DNA of 64,000 bases from the NCBI GenBank assembly GCA_018350325.1, contig JAEVLN010000003.1, positions 641,985 to 705,984 on the forward strand, read 5' to 3'. The notes under the pieces were generated by a model. That model was not told the origin of the DNA and did not search any database. It saw only the letters and a program-made list of their open reading frames with translations. Made by a program: the position numbers and the translations under genes. Every line of letters starts with the position of its first letter. The stretch's first letter is position 1. Positions 1-11,857 of this stretch are shown here, in pieces. Source of the DNA: Globodera rostochiensis. Taxonomy: Eukaryota > Nematoda > Chromadorea > Rhabditida > Heteroderidae.

Positions 1-2238
1 ATATTTATAAAGGACATTAACAATTAATTACTTCGTCGGCAGCAGTTTCAACTTTATCATTGGGTGCATTCACATTTTTTAATGTGCCCGTTTCTTAAAA
101 TTTATTTAAATACAAAAAACAAATTAAATATATTTAAATTACCTTTCAAAGTCGCATTTTCTAATGCGGCAACAAAAATAATTGAAAAAATAAATGAGCA
201 CAATAAAATGGAAGAATAATGGCAAGAAATGCGAATTGCTAAATTGGAATTGCAGCAACTGACCCGTCTCGACATGGCGCCTGTTTTTTAAGGAGAAAAA
301 AAAACATTTATTTATTTTTTGTATAATTTTTTTATTTTCTCATTTTAATTTAACAAAAAATGTACAATATAATTAAAAGAATTTTTATTTTATGTAAATG
401 AAATCTATTTTCTTTTTATTTATGTAATTCGGAACAGAACGCGGGCTGGAGATTGAATTTCTTAGAGATTTGGGCTCAATTTCCTAAACGAAAGTGCTTT
501 TGGAGTCAGGCGCATGCACAGAGAGTCACCAATTTATTTATGTTCGTGGGGGGGGGGGGGTAAATGGCCTACAAAAATTGATGAAATATTTTTAAAGAAT
601 TTACACAATAAATAATTTTAGGGTTGGCCGTCGGGGTTGAGATTTTTGGGGGTTCGGGAACGATAAATCCAGACCAAAAATGTCGGGTTTCGGAGAACAA
701 AAATCCCAAAAATCGGAGGCGAACCAACCTTAATATAATAATAATACTAAGTAAAAGAAATGTTAAATTTTTTAATTTAAAAAAGCATGCATTGTTAAAT
801 AATTCGGGGGATGGGTTTTTTCAGCTTGCACCAACCAACCAACAAATACGCCGGGAGGGGGGGGGGGGGGGGAACCGCTCGCTTTCCCAACCTCCCGGCT
901 GATATGGACGAGCGATTCCCCACCCCCCCCCCCCCCCCGCCGGGGGGAACCATAAAATAAAAGTAAAGCCGTCAAATGTTTGCCTTTTTGCTTTGCCCAT
1001 AACATTGAATAAAAATATTTCTTAAAATTCCATTCATTAATCATTATTATTCGGTCCGGCCCCCCTCCCATTCGGCTCAAAAACAAAACCAAAAAAAAAA
1101 AAGAGAGAGTCCGTCCGGCGACGGCGGTCGGCACAGACTGAATGAACGCACTGATAAGGCAGGCGCCGCACAGCCCCCACAATTTTTGTTTGAATTTTTT
1201 GGGACACAAATTCAATGCGTACGGACGCTTTGCACATAAATCATGCTGAACACGCACATTTCAGTTAAACAGTATGTTCCGGCTGCAATAAAAATGCACA
1301 TTTAAATGGGATCTTAATGGGCGGGTGTCTGTCTGTCTGGTGGGGTGGCCTGTCCGGACAAACCGTCAATGACAATCCATCGATGATTAATGGAAACCAA
1401 TCAATGGACAATCCATCGATGATTAATGGAAATTCGTCAATGGACAAGACCATCGATGACAAACCGTTCATGGACAACCCGTCAATGGGCATTCCTCAAT
1501 GGGGCTTTAATGAAAAAACCCTTTGGACATTCCTCGATGAATCTTTAATAAAAACCAGTCAATGGACAATCCGTCAATGGACAACCCGGACAATCCATCA
1601 ATGGACAACCCGGACAACACGTCAACGGACAACAGTGGATGTTTTCCTGACGGATTGTCTGTCCATTGGCAGTTAAGCTATCTAAATTAGCGGAATTTGC
1701 TCTCAAATTTAACAAAGAATTTTTAAATCTTTCTCAACAGGGGCTAACTCTGATTGTAAGTGGGAGGAGCTTATGGAAAAAGCCAAATATTTTTGTTTAA
1801 CGTTTCTCTCAACAATTTTAAGGGCTTTCGATCAAATTTCCGGGCTTTTTGTGCCGGAAACTTCCGATTCCGGGATTTCCGACAGCTCTGTTAACCAACC
1901 ACCAGCGGGAGCCAACCAATCTTTGGATTTTACGATACACAAAAATTTGTGGTGAAAATTGAAAAGTTGGCAAAATGTAATTATGGAACGACGGACGAAT
2001 TGAATGACGACAACCAATTTTGGTCCAACAATTCCATTCAATTCTTTCAATTTTCCTCTATTCGCCGCCACCGACCGACCACCACCACCAACCACAAAAC
2101 ATTTCACCTTGAATCACTCACTCCCAAACAAAATTGGCGATTGGAGAGGGCAAACATACAAATAAATACATCGAATATATGTAATTGCTGCTGCTCGGTG
2201 CATTCATTCCGTGTGTGGACAAAGTGTCGACACAAAAT
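1..2238. other. Intergenic, AT-rich, no supported gene
   Basis: I see no exon chain here. The stretch has AT-rich sequence, poly-G or poly-C tracts near 548-560, 858-871 and 925-938, one copy of a dispersed GTCGGGGTTGA repeat near 624-672, and a tandem array at 1370-1640. Open frames across the tracts are repeat or homopolymer translations. Confidence 0.6.
1370..1640. repeat. Degenerate tandem array, GACAAYCCRTCAATG-type unit
   Basis: Repeated words such as GACAATCCATCGATGATTAA, TCAATGGACAA and GACAACCCGGACAA recur about ten times. The first two units are about 36 bp each and almost identical; later units are shorter and diverged. The open frames on both strands here are translations of the array. 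Confidence 0.75.
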
Positions 2239-2248
2239 CAATAAAATG

Positions 2249-2841
2249 GCTATCGGACATTTGGCACATTGGACATTTGGCACACTGACATTTGGCACAT
2301 TGGACATTTGGCACACTAGTGGAAAAACGGACATTTGGCACACTGGGGGAAAAAAGGACATTTGGCACACTGGAAATTTCGCACATTGAATGGTTCAGAT
2401 TCGAATAAAAATACTACCAATCGATTCCTCTCGTCGAGCTGAGTAAGAATTCGCAAAAAGTTTGTGCCGGAAACCACTATGAAGAAAATTATGAACCACC
2501 AAAAGATGGCCAAAATAGGTTGACATTGTGTTTTTTGAGTTTGTTTTGATAATTTATTGAAATTTCGAGTGCAATTTTAGCCAAATTACTCAACATTGGC
2601 TTAATTTCAAATTTATTCATCTATCTAAAATATTGCAAGCTTTTATTGAATGTGTGCGAAATTTATGTGTGAAACGTCCTTTTTCCCCCCAGTGTGCGAA
2701 ACGTCCGTTTTTTCACTAGTGTGCGAAATGACCGTGTGCCAAATGTCCAGTGTGCGAAACGTCTTTTTCCCTCCCAGTGTGCCAAATGTCCGTTTTTTCA
2801 CTAGTGTGCCAAATGTCCAATGTGCCAAATGTCCGGACACC
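2249..2841. mobile_element. Long-inverted-repeat (foldback / Mutator-like) non-autonomous element, 593 bp
   Basis: Seen: two arms made of short units (GGACATTTGGCACACT on the left, AGTGTGCCAAATGTCC on the right) in opposite orientation, at about 2249-2392 and 2643-2841. A non-repetitive centre of about 250 bp separates them. The ten bases CAATAAAATG stand immediately outside both ends (2239-2248 and 2842-2851), a perfect target-site duplication. Known: long arms built of tandem subrepeats are typical of foldback elements, and 9-11 bp duplications with long terminal repeats are typical of Mutator-like elements. There is no transposase coding sequence inside, so it is non-autonomous. The superfamily assignment is inference; the insertion itself is well supported. 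Confidence 0.85.
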
Positions 2842-2851
2842 CAATAAAATG

Positions 2852-4000
2852 CAAAATGTCAATTTTTATGAATTTAAAAGTGCTTATTGTGAGAGATTGT
2901 TCCCGAGCGAGGCCCCTCGGGCGCAATAATATTTGGGCATCGGCAAAAAATGAACTGAAAATATTGGACTCTGGACTAAATTTTGTTCAATTTCGATAAC
3001 TTCGGTTTTGAACTTGAAAAAAAGATTTGCTAAAAATTTGTTCGACACAGCAGTTTCGCCGAACGGTGGTTAAACCAACCAATCAAGGAATTCCTCTGCC
3101 CGTTAATAACAGAAAGTCTGGTGCTTTATATATGAACTGAAGCGAAAGTTATAAAAATTTTAGATGGGTTGCAAAATAGGGCAGAGAAAGACGAATTATA
3201 GCACACTCTCTCTCTTTTTCTGTCAATCTCTGGGTACTCTCTCACAACATTGGTCTCTTTTATTTTTTCTCCAATTTCTTTTCAATAAAAAAAAGTCAAA
3301 GATTGTGGCATTCGTTCGGGTCGCGGAGAACTGGTGGCAGTCGAGATCGGACTTGAGGACTGATCAACGAGATTTAGATCGAGAATTTCAAAAAATCTCG
3401 ACTGAAAAGCACCAAAAAGAATCTGATCAGTCCGATCGCTAGTTGCAGGTCGCCATGACTCCAAATTTTTTACAGAACAATTACTAATAATATAAGTTTA
3501 ATTTTAATTACGCACTTATTTATTCAAAAATTGTTTTGTTAAGCCAACGTCTTCAAAATGGTCACCGGCCCGGCCACCGATGGATGGCTGTGATTCATCC
3601 GAAATATTATTGAAGCATACAAATAAATAGCAGCAATCCCAGATCAAAAGAATAGGGAAGGCTGCCAATTTTTATTACATTTCAAAGAGCCACAAACCTT
3701 TTTTTAAACAGAATTTGTTAATCTCGAGCTTATTTTAAATTTCTGATGGTTTTATGGCACCAAATTTACAAAAATCAAATCGTAAAATAAATTAAATTTA
3801 TTTTTTTTTTGTTAAGTCCGTTCTTCAGAGATATTTTTCGCCAAATTTAACTCCATAAATTGAATTTTTTAAATAAATACATTTTTTTGTAAAATTTTAC
3901 AATCAAAAATAAATTTTACATTTTTTTTATAATATTGAATTTTTTGCGCTAGAAATCGTAGTCCTAATGATGAAGCAGTACACGAGGCCGTCGTCACCAT
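2852..4000. other. Intergenic, no supported gene
   Basis: AT-rich spacer. A GAGATCGGACTTGAGGAC / GTCCGATC-type segment at about 3340-3440 belongs to the same foldback family as 13332-13394. A short higher-GC patch near 3545-3600 could be read as coding on the minus strand, but it lacks convincing splice sites. Confidence 0.55.
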
Positions 4001-5231
4001 CTACAGAAACACGACGTCCTCTTCCTCTTCGTTCGTCTCATCCCCGCTGGGGTCGCATTCGCTTTCCCGCAACGGCACGTATCCACGCGACTCGCAGCTG
4101 CGCCTTCGCCTTCTCCAACCGATGGACGAGGACGTCGTGCTCAACGGGTACAGTCCGGTGCCATGGCTAAAATTGTCAACATTACACCTCCACAACTTTG
4201 AGAGTATTTCTCTCTCACCTGTCTGACTCACTGTTCGGGACACATCCATTGGGTTGTGTTGCAGTTTGTACAGCTCCAACTCGCGGTTGTTGTTGTTGTT
4301 GTTGTCCAGACAGGTCCATCGAACGTGACTTCTTTCTACAAAGCAATGCAGGACTCCAGCGGCCACCGTCTTCCGCCGCCGCCGACCTCAGCAGTCCATT
4401 TTTCTTGCCATTAGTTGGCTGATCTGTGTTTAATGATTGATCTAATCCTGATCGGGTATTTTAATTGAATCATTCAACGCATTTTTCTCACCGGTGCTCA
4501 ATTGTCGCATTTTGTTGTTCAACTGCACTTTTGCCTGACACTGCTCGCCGCCGCTGCCGCCGTCTTCAACTTCCTCGGATGCGATTAGCGCACTGATCAG
4601 CGCGTCCAGCAAGGAATTGCGTTGTCGACACGTGCGCGCCGCGGCACGCTCGTTTCGTTCTAGCCCATGCGCAAGCCGTTCGGCCAGGTAGGTGCCGAGT
4701 CGGCGTTCGTCCGCCAGCCTCTCAAGCGTGTCCTTGTGCCGGACAAACTGCTCATCATCACCAACAGCAGTTTGGTCGTCAATGTTCCACGATTCTACCA
4801 GCTGAAGTTCAAGCTGTTCAGCTATTGGTTGCTCATCCATTTGAACACTGCCGGACAGCTCGAAAAACGGACTGCCCTGCAACGATTCACGCATCAGGAA
4901 GGAGCGGGCGGGCGAGGTTTGTTGTACGGCACTGGAGCTGGCTGCCGATGCCGTGCCGCTTTGTAATGCATCGGTTTCTGGCAGTGAGTAGTCCGAGCGG
5001 GGGCATGCACGCATCGAACTGTTATCGGCACTTATGGGTGGCTTTTTGTGCACCACGCCTGATGGCACATTGTGTTCATTGGATGGCACTGTTAATGAAC
5101 ATGCTTCCGAAATTTCACCATCATCATGACGTTCCGCAACAACCGCAGTGCCAACCGCGTTAGCGAGCGTTTGTGCCAGGCATGCCAATCTCTGTTTCTC
5201 TTGCTCCGACGACAAAAGCGTGCTGTATATC

Positions 5232-5287
<56 letters not shown>

Positions 5288-5501
5288 ATTGTTCAGTTGA
5301 CCATGAACGTTGTTGTTGGAGTTGTTGTTGTTGTGCCGCAATTCACTGTGCCAGGACTGCTCGCGGGCATTGCAGAACGACGACTGCGAGACGGTCAGCA
5401 GCGCAGTCCGTTCAGTGGGCGCGCTAATGGCTCCGAGTGTCGGAGACAACAGCCCACCAAATGAACTCTTTGCCGTCGTTGGGGGCGGCGGTCGATAGGC
5501 T
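4001..5501 (-). CDS. Asn/Ser-rich low-complexity coding block; possible C-terminal tail of the neighbouring 7TM receptor
   Basis: Three exons join in frame: 5501-4492 (acceptor CTATTTCAG, donor CCG|GTGAGA), 4423-4219 (acceptor AACACAG, donor ACAG|GTGAGA) and 4166-4001 (acceptor TTTTAG, stop TAG). They give about 460 residues. The first holds an uninterrupted run of about 20 Asn (AAC codons, plus-strand TTG repeat at about 5232-5286), then Ser/Thr-rich sequence and an acidic, likely helical stretch around LERLADERRLGTYLAERL. The last exon ends with an acidic cluster and the residues DVVFL. No domain is recognised. It needs an upstream exon because it opens with a split codon. It lies just downstream of the receptor gene on the same strand, and a weak donor in the last receptor exon (5898-6083) would join it in phase. 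A separate gene is the alternative. Confidence 0.6.
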
Positions 5502-5897
5502 CTGAAATAGCGAATTTTCATTTTTGAATTATCCGGCAAATGTTTTGTGAAGCTGTTCGGCGGTATCCGTGGGCACCGGAACTACACACCGGTCTTCAAT
5601 ATGTAACTTTCTATTTAAATCCACAAAATTTATAAGAAATATATATTATTTATTTAACACAAAAAATGAACGCATAAAAACGTAAATACAAATTGCAACA
5701 TAAATAAATGCACAAAAATGACAAAGACAAAATGTGTAAAAGTGAATTTTTTAATTAGTAAAAATTAAAAAAAACAATTATGAGTATAAATATTATTAAA
5801 AATAAGAAATTTTATTAAGAAAAAATATTCCAAATTTCTCACAACCCGAAGTTTTCTGATAAAAGTCACACGGAACAATAAAAAAAAAAGCCGGAAA

Positions 5898-8800
5898 TCA
5901 TTGCACAAATCGGACTCTGGTTGACTTCATGCCGCGGCATTCTTTTGCCGTTAGTTTTAAGCTTTGGCTTTGGCCTACGGCCGACGTCGTCCCCTCGGGC
6001 GTCGTTCTTTGCATAGCGCCGCCGACTGCTGGCGCCGCTTTCCCCGAACATTGAGGGCCACCGGTGGTCGTAATTTCAGGCGCCTGCGCATAGACACAAA
6101 AAATAATAGCCTTTGACTCTCAACATTTTCTGAACAGATTTGGTCCAAAAAGGAGCTAATGGAAATGCAAAACACAAACGATCCCCAAAAGCTTTTTGCG
6201 GGGTTTTTTATGCTCGAGAGTTTGAGTTGCTAGCAAAGTTGAGTCGAGAAAACTCGGCTTTTTAGAGTCTCAAGTTTATCACTGATTGAAAGAATCCATG
6301 CATTTATGTTTTAAGGTTAGATCATTGACTAGATAACTTTGAGTGATCATCCACCACCACACTCTGACGGACCAGAGATCAGTTTTACAACAAAAAATAC
6401 TGTATCGATTGGCACCTGAACAGGCACTACAGTATGACTGCCACAGGGCGTGTCGCCGCCGCCGCCGCATCGTCGACCTTTCCCAAACATCAAACAACCA
6501 ACACGACCAAAAGCACAACCACCAGTGTCACCATGGACCATCGGTAACGATGGCGATGAAGCGGCCACCGTTGACTCCTCTCGGCCAGCACGTGACGGGC
6601 TGACAATGATTAGACGCCAAATTCAAACGAACAAACCAAATGTTGCGTTGTTTTGTTTGTTGTTGCCCATATGGTGCCAACCCCCCATATGCTCTCTCAC
6701 CTAAGCGTCCATCCCGATTTGGCATTGTCCATGTGCACGGAGCTGAAAAAGGATCAACAACAATATGGGATATAGAATAATAGAGTCTTGCTGATGATCA
6801 GTGCCACCAATTCAATTTTTTGTTTTTTTTGCAATGGCTTAAGGCGGGATTCATGCCGAAACTTTCGGATCTCAAACATCCACTCCCATCTAGCAGCCCC
6901 ATTTAATCATCGAGTTGGTGCTGTGCATGCAGTACATACAGTACCTGTTCGCCTCGGTCATGCAACCGCCACCGTAGGAGGACTTGTGCAGCAACACGCT
7001 GGCGCCGGAGGACGACTCGGCGCCGGGCTGTGTCTTCTTGCTGCCGCGTCCGTAGATGGACGAGTGCATGCCGCCAAAGCGGCCGGCACCGCCAGCCGCG
7101 TCGTCCACACAACAGGCCCAGTTGAGACAGTCGGCGATGGCACGGATCAGCTGTGCACGCATGTCCTTGTTCAGCGAGAAGTAGATCACCTGCGCAGTTG
7201 ACGGCTTGAATAGGGTTGAGCCGCCCCCGAGCCAAAAATCTCGACATTCAGAAAAAATTTAAGCCGAAAATGCCGAGTTGTTCAACCCCGCTTTGAGGCC
7301 ATCACCCCGAAGTCGGTCGGGGTCGGGGAAAACTTACACTCAGAAAATTAAAATTTTGTCGAATTTTGTGTCGGATTTCTTCAATTAATTATTAGAATTG
7401 CTTTGTTTTTTTGTTAAACGCTGTCTTAACATTTTGAAAATATTGGCGCAAAAAAGCTAATTAGGTAATTAAATAATTAATGAATGCGTTACAGGGTTTA
7501 TCATGTGCGTGGTGGAATAAAAGAATGAGTTGAACAGCACCAGCCATTTGTTGGACACATTGAACACGTGGTACAGCAAATAGTAGGCTGAACAAGTACA
7601 TTAAAAGTCAGCAAATGCTTTTGTTTGTTTGATATCCGCCGATTATTTTTTAGTGAAATGTTTTATTAAAATATTTACCATCATTTTATGAGACATTATA
7701 AAAATTATAAATTTTTACCAGACATGTACAGGTAGAAGATAATTGCGACGACAGAAATCTAAATTTGATTTAATTTATTTAATATTCAAATAAAAAAGTT
7801 CTCGGGCCCGGTGGGTGGTCGGGTTTCGGTCAACTGAGTCGGCGCCGAATGCCACCGTTTTGGGTAAAAAATCAATTGCAAAAATAATATTTAATTCAAA
7901 TTCTTTTTTTTTTGTTTCTTTTTTGGTTTAATTTTAATTGCTACAATTTGGTGATCGATCGATCGATCGATCACCTGGAAGAGGATGCGTTGCTGTTGTC
8001 GGGTGGCCCGTCGGGTGGCAACTTCGCGCACCTCCGTGCTCACATGCTTTTGAAAAATGAAATTTTGCTTAGCCATTATTCCATTTTCAATTTTTGTTAG
8101 TGAATTTATTCATCAACGGTTTTAGAACAATTTAAATTCATTTAATGTTTGCCGCCAATTTCTACCTTCGAGCCCATGCGCATGGACATCTCCAGAAGCA
8201 TTGTGCTGGCCCTGAAAAAGCAAATTGCACACAAAGAAAGCCGCGCAAAATGTTCAAAAAAACAACTTCAAAAACATTAAGGGCAGGGCAAGACAGAGGG
8301 CACGCCGCGGCAAATGTGCGGAAAGGCGTGAAAAAGTGCCGGAATAGCGCAAGCAGAAAACACAAAAAGTGACAGAAAAAAGCGGCACCACAAAAACGAC
8401 ACAAAAAAAGCGGCGGCAAAAAACAAAACGCGCGCGATTTTCATTCTAATTAGGGGGATCAATTAATGTTATTTAATTTTGTGTATTTTTTGAAAAAATA
8501 AATTTAAATTGTCCAAAAAAGGGAAAATCCATCGCGTTTTGCACACTCTCTCCTCCTATATACTGTACGTGTTCTGCTGCTGTTGATGTGGCTGATGTGA
8601 GATGGTCCGATGTGCTTTCGTATGACGCCTTTTGCCCCTCAGCAGCAGCAGCGGCGGCAGAGAGTATCGTCTGGGGTTGTACGGTAAGAGTGTACACGGT
8701 GAGTGATGTTTGGGTGGTGGGTGATATACGGTAAGTGCATAGAGAGGACAGTGGGGAAAAGTACGGTAGTGCGTGCGTGCGTTCGGGTAGAGAAGTGATT

Positions 8801-11800
8801 GAGTGCGTTCATCAATTTTAATTGTTTTTTCCATTTTGAATAAGGTTCTGGCACCCCCCGACGTCGGGGTTGTGATTTTCGGCGTTTTGGGGCCAAAAAA
8901 GTCGACCAAAAATGTGCCGGGGGCTTTGGAGTTGATCGGGGTGCCAACCCCGACTCTCTGGATGCCGTGGCACACAAATCTTTTTTTAAATTTAACTAAA
9001 AACCCATAAAATTCGAGCCCCCGGCGATATCGGGGGCAAAAAAGTCGACCAAAAATGTGCCGGGGGCTTTGGAGTTGATCGGGGTGCCAACCCCGACTCT
9101 CTGGATGCCGTGGCACACAAATCTTTTTTTTTAAATTTAACTAAAAAACACATAAAATTCGAGCCCCTCGGCGATAGAGTAAATACCTTCGGATCATCGC
9201 TTCCGACCCGGCAACAGACTTAGAAGCGGATGCGGAGTGCCGGCTTAACATATAAGAACCGTTGATCAGCAGCAAAAAAAGAGTGTGTTTGTTTGTGTGT
9301 TTGAGGAATGCGTAGGGTTAACAGAGAAAAAAAAGTGATCGCAAGAAAATAGTGTGTGTTGGGTGTATATAAATTGTTGTAGACGGTTAGAGAGAGAGAG
9401 GAAAGAAACGGGGGGAGGGCAGCGGGCCAAAGGACATTTGAGTCTGGCCGATTGAGTCTGGGCCAGTTGAGAAAATAAAACTTATTATAATTTTAATTGC
9501 TATAAAAATGGCAAAATTTTGTAAACGAAAAAAGGCCTGGGCTCAGTTTTTGGCCTCGGATCAACTAAGCCCCTACCAAAAATATAAGGTCGGGATTCTT
9601 TAAAGCGCCCGCCCGAATTTCTAAAAATTATTTCAAATAAAAAATAAATTTAAAAAATGCACACATTTTTAATGCCATTTTTCGTTTGTGCCGCCGATAA
9701 AGTTGAATGAGCGTGATTGGGTTGGAAATGGAAAGCACAGCCAATGTGCCGAGTTCCAACGGCGTGTAGGTCAGCTTGAACATGTTGGCACCCGACAGAG
9801 CGCTGTGAACGCGTTCATCTGATAAATTTAAATAAACATTTGAGGTAGAAAAACCAATGAAATTAATTTCGCTGACCGGGAGACTGATTAAAAATCGAAT
9901 TGAACGTAATCCGGGACCGGAAATCCCGTCGAAGTCCCGACTTCGTAAATCCCGTAACAAATCTAACCGGATCAAGACCCGGAATCCTTACGGAATCAAG
10001 ACCCGGAATCCTGTATCTTAACGGGATCGAGACCCGGAATCCCGTAAAAGTCTTGCCGGGATCGAGACCCGGAATCCCATAAAGCTTGCCGGGATCAAAA
10101 CCCGGAATCCCATAAAGTCTTGACGGGACCAAGACCCGGATCCCTCCGGATGTGCGTGACCAGTATACAGAAAATCAAAACTCGAGAGCTGATCCTTTCT
10201 AAATGTTTCGGGATCAACCGCTTTTTAATGAATGCCTTGCTTATTATGGGTAAATATTTAACACTTACATTGCGACTCAAATTCGCCGTATCCAAATGAG
10301 TAAAAGTGCGATTCGGCCAGCGGGCTGATCAGGCAACAAAAGCGGGCCAATATGTAAACGACGTTCAGTGCCGAAAAGGCAGTCCAGCACGTCACGGTAA
10401 ACAGCTTGGCCCGGCGTACCGTAATCAGCTGACTGTACTGACCGTACAACCTTATACATAATAACACAGAATAAAACGCCAATTTTAATCCCTTTAAACA
10501 TAAAAATATTTTATTAATAATTTAAATTCCATTTATTATATTTATTATGACCCATTCCCAACGTTATGGCAAGAAGGCGGTCCAAACATATGGCGGACAT
10601 CTGAGCAAAAATTATTTTTAATTTAATTAATTTAAAATTAGTTTTGGTCACCCCCCGACGTCGGGATTGACATTTTCAGGGTTTGGGGACGAAAAGCCCC
10701 TGACCAAGGGTTTGGGGGTTTTTCAACTAAAACCGTGAATTTTGGAATTAAAAAATTTGAATATTTTTAAATTGAACAATGCTTCTGCTTACATGCGTCA
10801 ACGTTATGCTCCTGGAAAATAAAAAGTAAAAAATGAATCAACGAAACTTTTTATTTGTTTGTTTACCACGCAGTCCAATCGAGAATATTAAAAATTCGGA
10901 CTCCAATCGGCGGGACGACAACGCGACGGAGTAAAATTGGGGGGTAGAAAAATGTTGTGGTGACAATTCCGTGCAGAATGTCGGCCAGTGCAAGGCTCAG
11001 CATCAGCACAAAGCTGAGAATTGATTTAATATAATTGATTTGTTGGGTGATTAAAAGCGATGAATTTTAATTTTAAATTAAAAATGAATATGAATATGAA
11101 TTAAATTTGCATTAAAAATGAATAAATTTGAATTAAAAATGAAATGAATGAAATTCATTAAAAATAAAATAAATTTAAATTAAGTAAAAAAAAATGAATT
11201 AAATTTAAATTAAAAATGAATTAAATTTGAATTAAAAACAAATAAATTTGAATTAAAAATGAAATGAATGAAATTCATTAAAAATAAAATAAATTTAAAT
11301 TAAGTAAAAAAAATGAATTAAATTTGAATTTAAAAATGAATAAAATTTGAATTTAAAAATGAATAAAATTTGAATTAAAAATGAATAAATTATAATAAAA
11401 TGAAAGAAAAAATTAAAAATAATGAATAGACCAAACAATATAATTTTATTTTAATTTTAAAATGGACCTGGCCCTCTGAAGGTATCTGTTCTTCATCAGC
11501 ACAACAACAAGACAACAATTCCCGACGATTGCCAAAGTGCCCAAAGATTCCAATGCAAAAAACACAAGCTAAAAAGAATAGTTATTTGGACAATTACAAA
11601 ATTCTAAAATAAGCTTATATTTTTTATTTTAAAATTTAAAAAATAAAAAATAAAATCTTATTTAGAATTATTAATATTTAAACGCTTGCCAAGTCGTCCA
11701 TGTACACGGACTTTCGCCGCAAACCCATGGACAAGTTGGTGCTGCCTCCTCCTGCAGCTGCAGCTGCACTGTTGTCCTCCCCGCCGTCGTTGAACATGTC

Positions 11801-11857
11801 GCCAAAGTCGTAGCGTTCGTCCAGAAACAATTTGTCCACCATCGCGACCTCGCCCAT
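5898..11857 (-). CDS. Rhodopsin-family seven-transmembrane receptor (orphan or neuropeptide-receptor-like)
   Basis: A plasma-membrane G-protein-coupled receptor assembled from about 14 exons. Exon 1 (11857-11684) is an extracellular N-terminus with an Ala/Gly run. TM1 (11568-11468) has the VGN motif; TM2 (11013-10867) reads LSLALAD; a 19-bp exon (10811-10793) and 10600-10552 give TM3 with CLDRLLAI, so DRL replaces DRY. TM4 is at 10450-10269, TM5 at 9818-9665, the third loop at 8211-8166 and 8046-7975, TM6 at 7758-7719 and TM7 at 7587-7493, reading INP and then VIYF across the splice (NPxxY-like NPVIY). The tail exons 7189-6945, 6599-6416 and 6083-5898 join in phase (AACAG|, VQ|). Most junctions keep frame; the one between 10552 and 10450 did not resolve with the sites I tried. 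No ligand can be named. If there is no further splice, the protein ends at TGA 5898; otherwise it continues into 5501-4001. Confidence 0.8.
7950..7975. repeat. Perfect 26-bp palindrome at a splice donor
   Basis: GGTGA followed by GATC-type repeats forms a perfect inverted repeat of 13 + 13 bases. On the minus strand the receptor exon 8046-7975 ends CTCTTCCAG|GTGATCG, so the 5' splice site sits in the base of the potential hairpin. Confidence 0.9.
8855..9177. repeat. Dispersed GACGTCGGGGTT repeat with an internal tandem duplication
   Basis: The unit beginning GTCGACCAAAAATGTGCCGG occurs at 8901 and again at 9044, a period of 143 bp, with near identity through the AT-rich end and the ATTCGAGCCCC word. 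It is preceded by CCCCGACGTCGGGGTTGTGA, the head of a family also found near 624, 10648 and 12908. It lies in a receptor intron. Confidence 0.8.
9915..10145. repeat. Tandem array, CGGGATCGAGACCCGGAATCC-type unit, in a receptor intron
   Basis: About six or seven copies of a roughly 30-36 bp unit with the core GACCCGGAATCC. Open frames on either strand across it are array translations. It sits between the TM4 and TM5 exons. Confidence 0.8.
10648..10715. repeat. Dispersed GACGTCGGGRTTGA repeat copy
   Basis: CCCCCCGACGTCGGGATTGA, then TTTTCAGGGTTTGGGGAC and a GACCAAGG word. Same layout as the copies near 624, 8855 and 12908. Confidence 0.65.
11040..11410. repeat. AT-rich tandem array (AAATTTGAATTAAAAATGAAT-like)
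   Basis: Units of about 22-28 bp, AATTAAATTTGAATTAAAAA with variants, also grouped in a higher-order period near 110 bp (compare 11148-11215 with 11268-11330). It lies in the receptor intron between the TM1 and TM2 exons. Confidence 0.75.

Noticed and set aside
3541..3600. Short minus-strand coding-like patch downstream of the Asn-rich block
   Set aside because: No acceptor was found, and the preceding exon already ends in an in-frame stop at 4001.
5126..5464. Poly-Val / poly-Cys plus-strand frames
   Set aside because: Antisense reading of the AAC (Asn) codon run in the minus-strand coding block.
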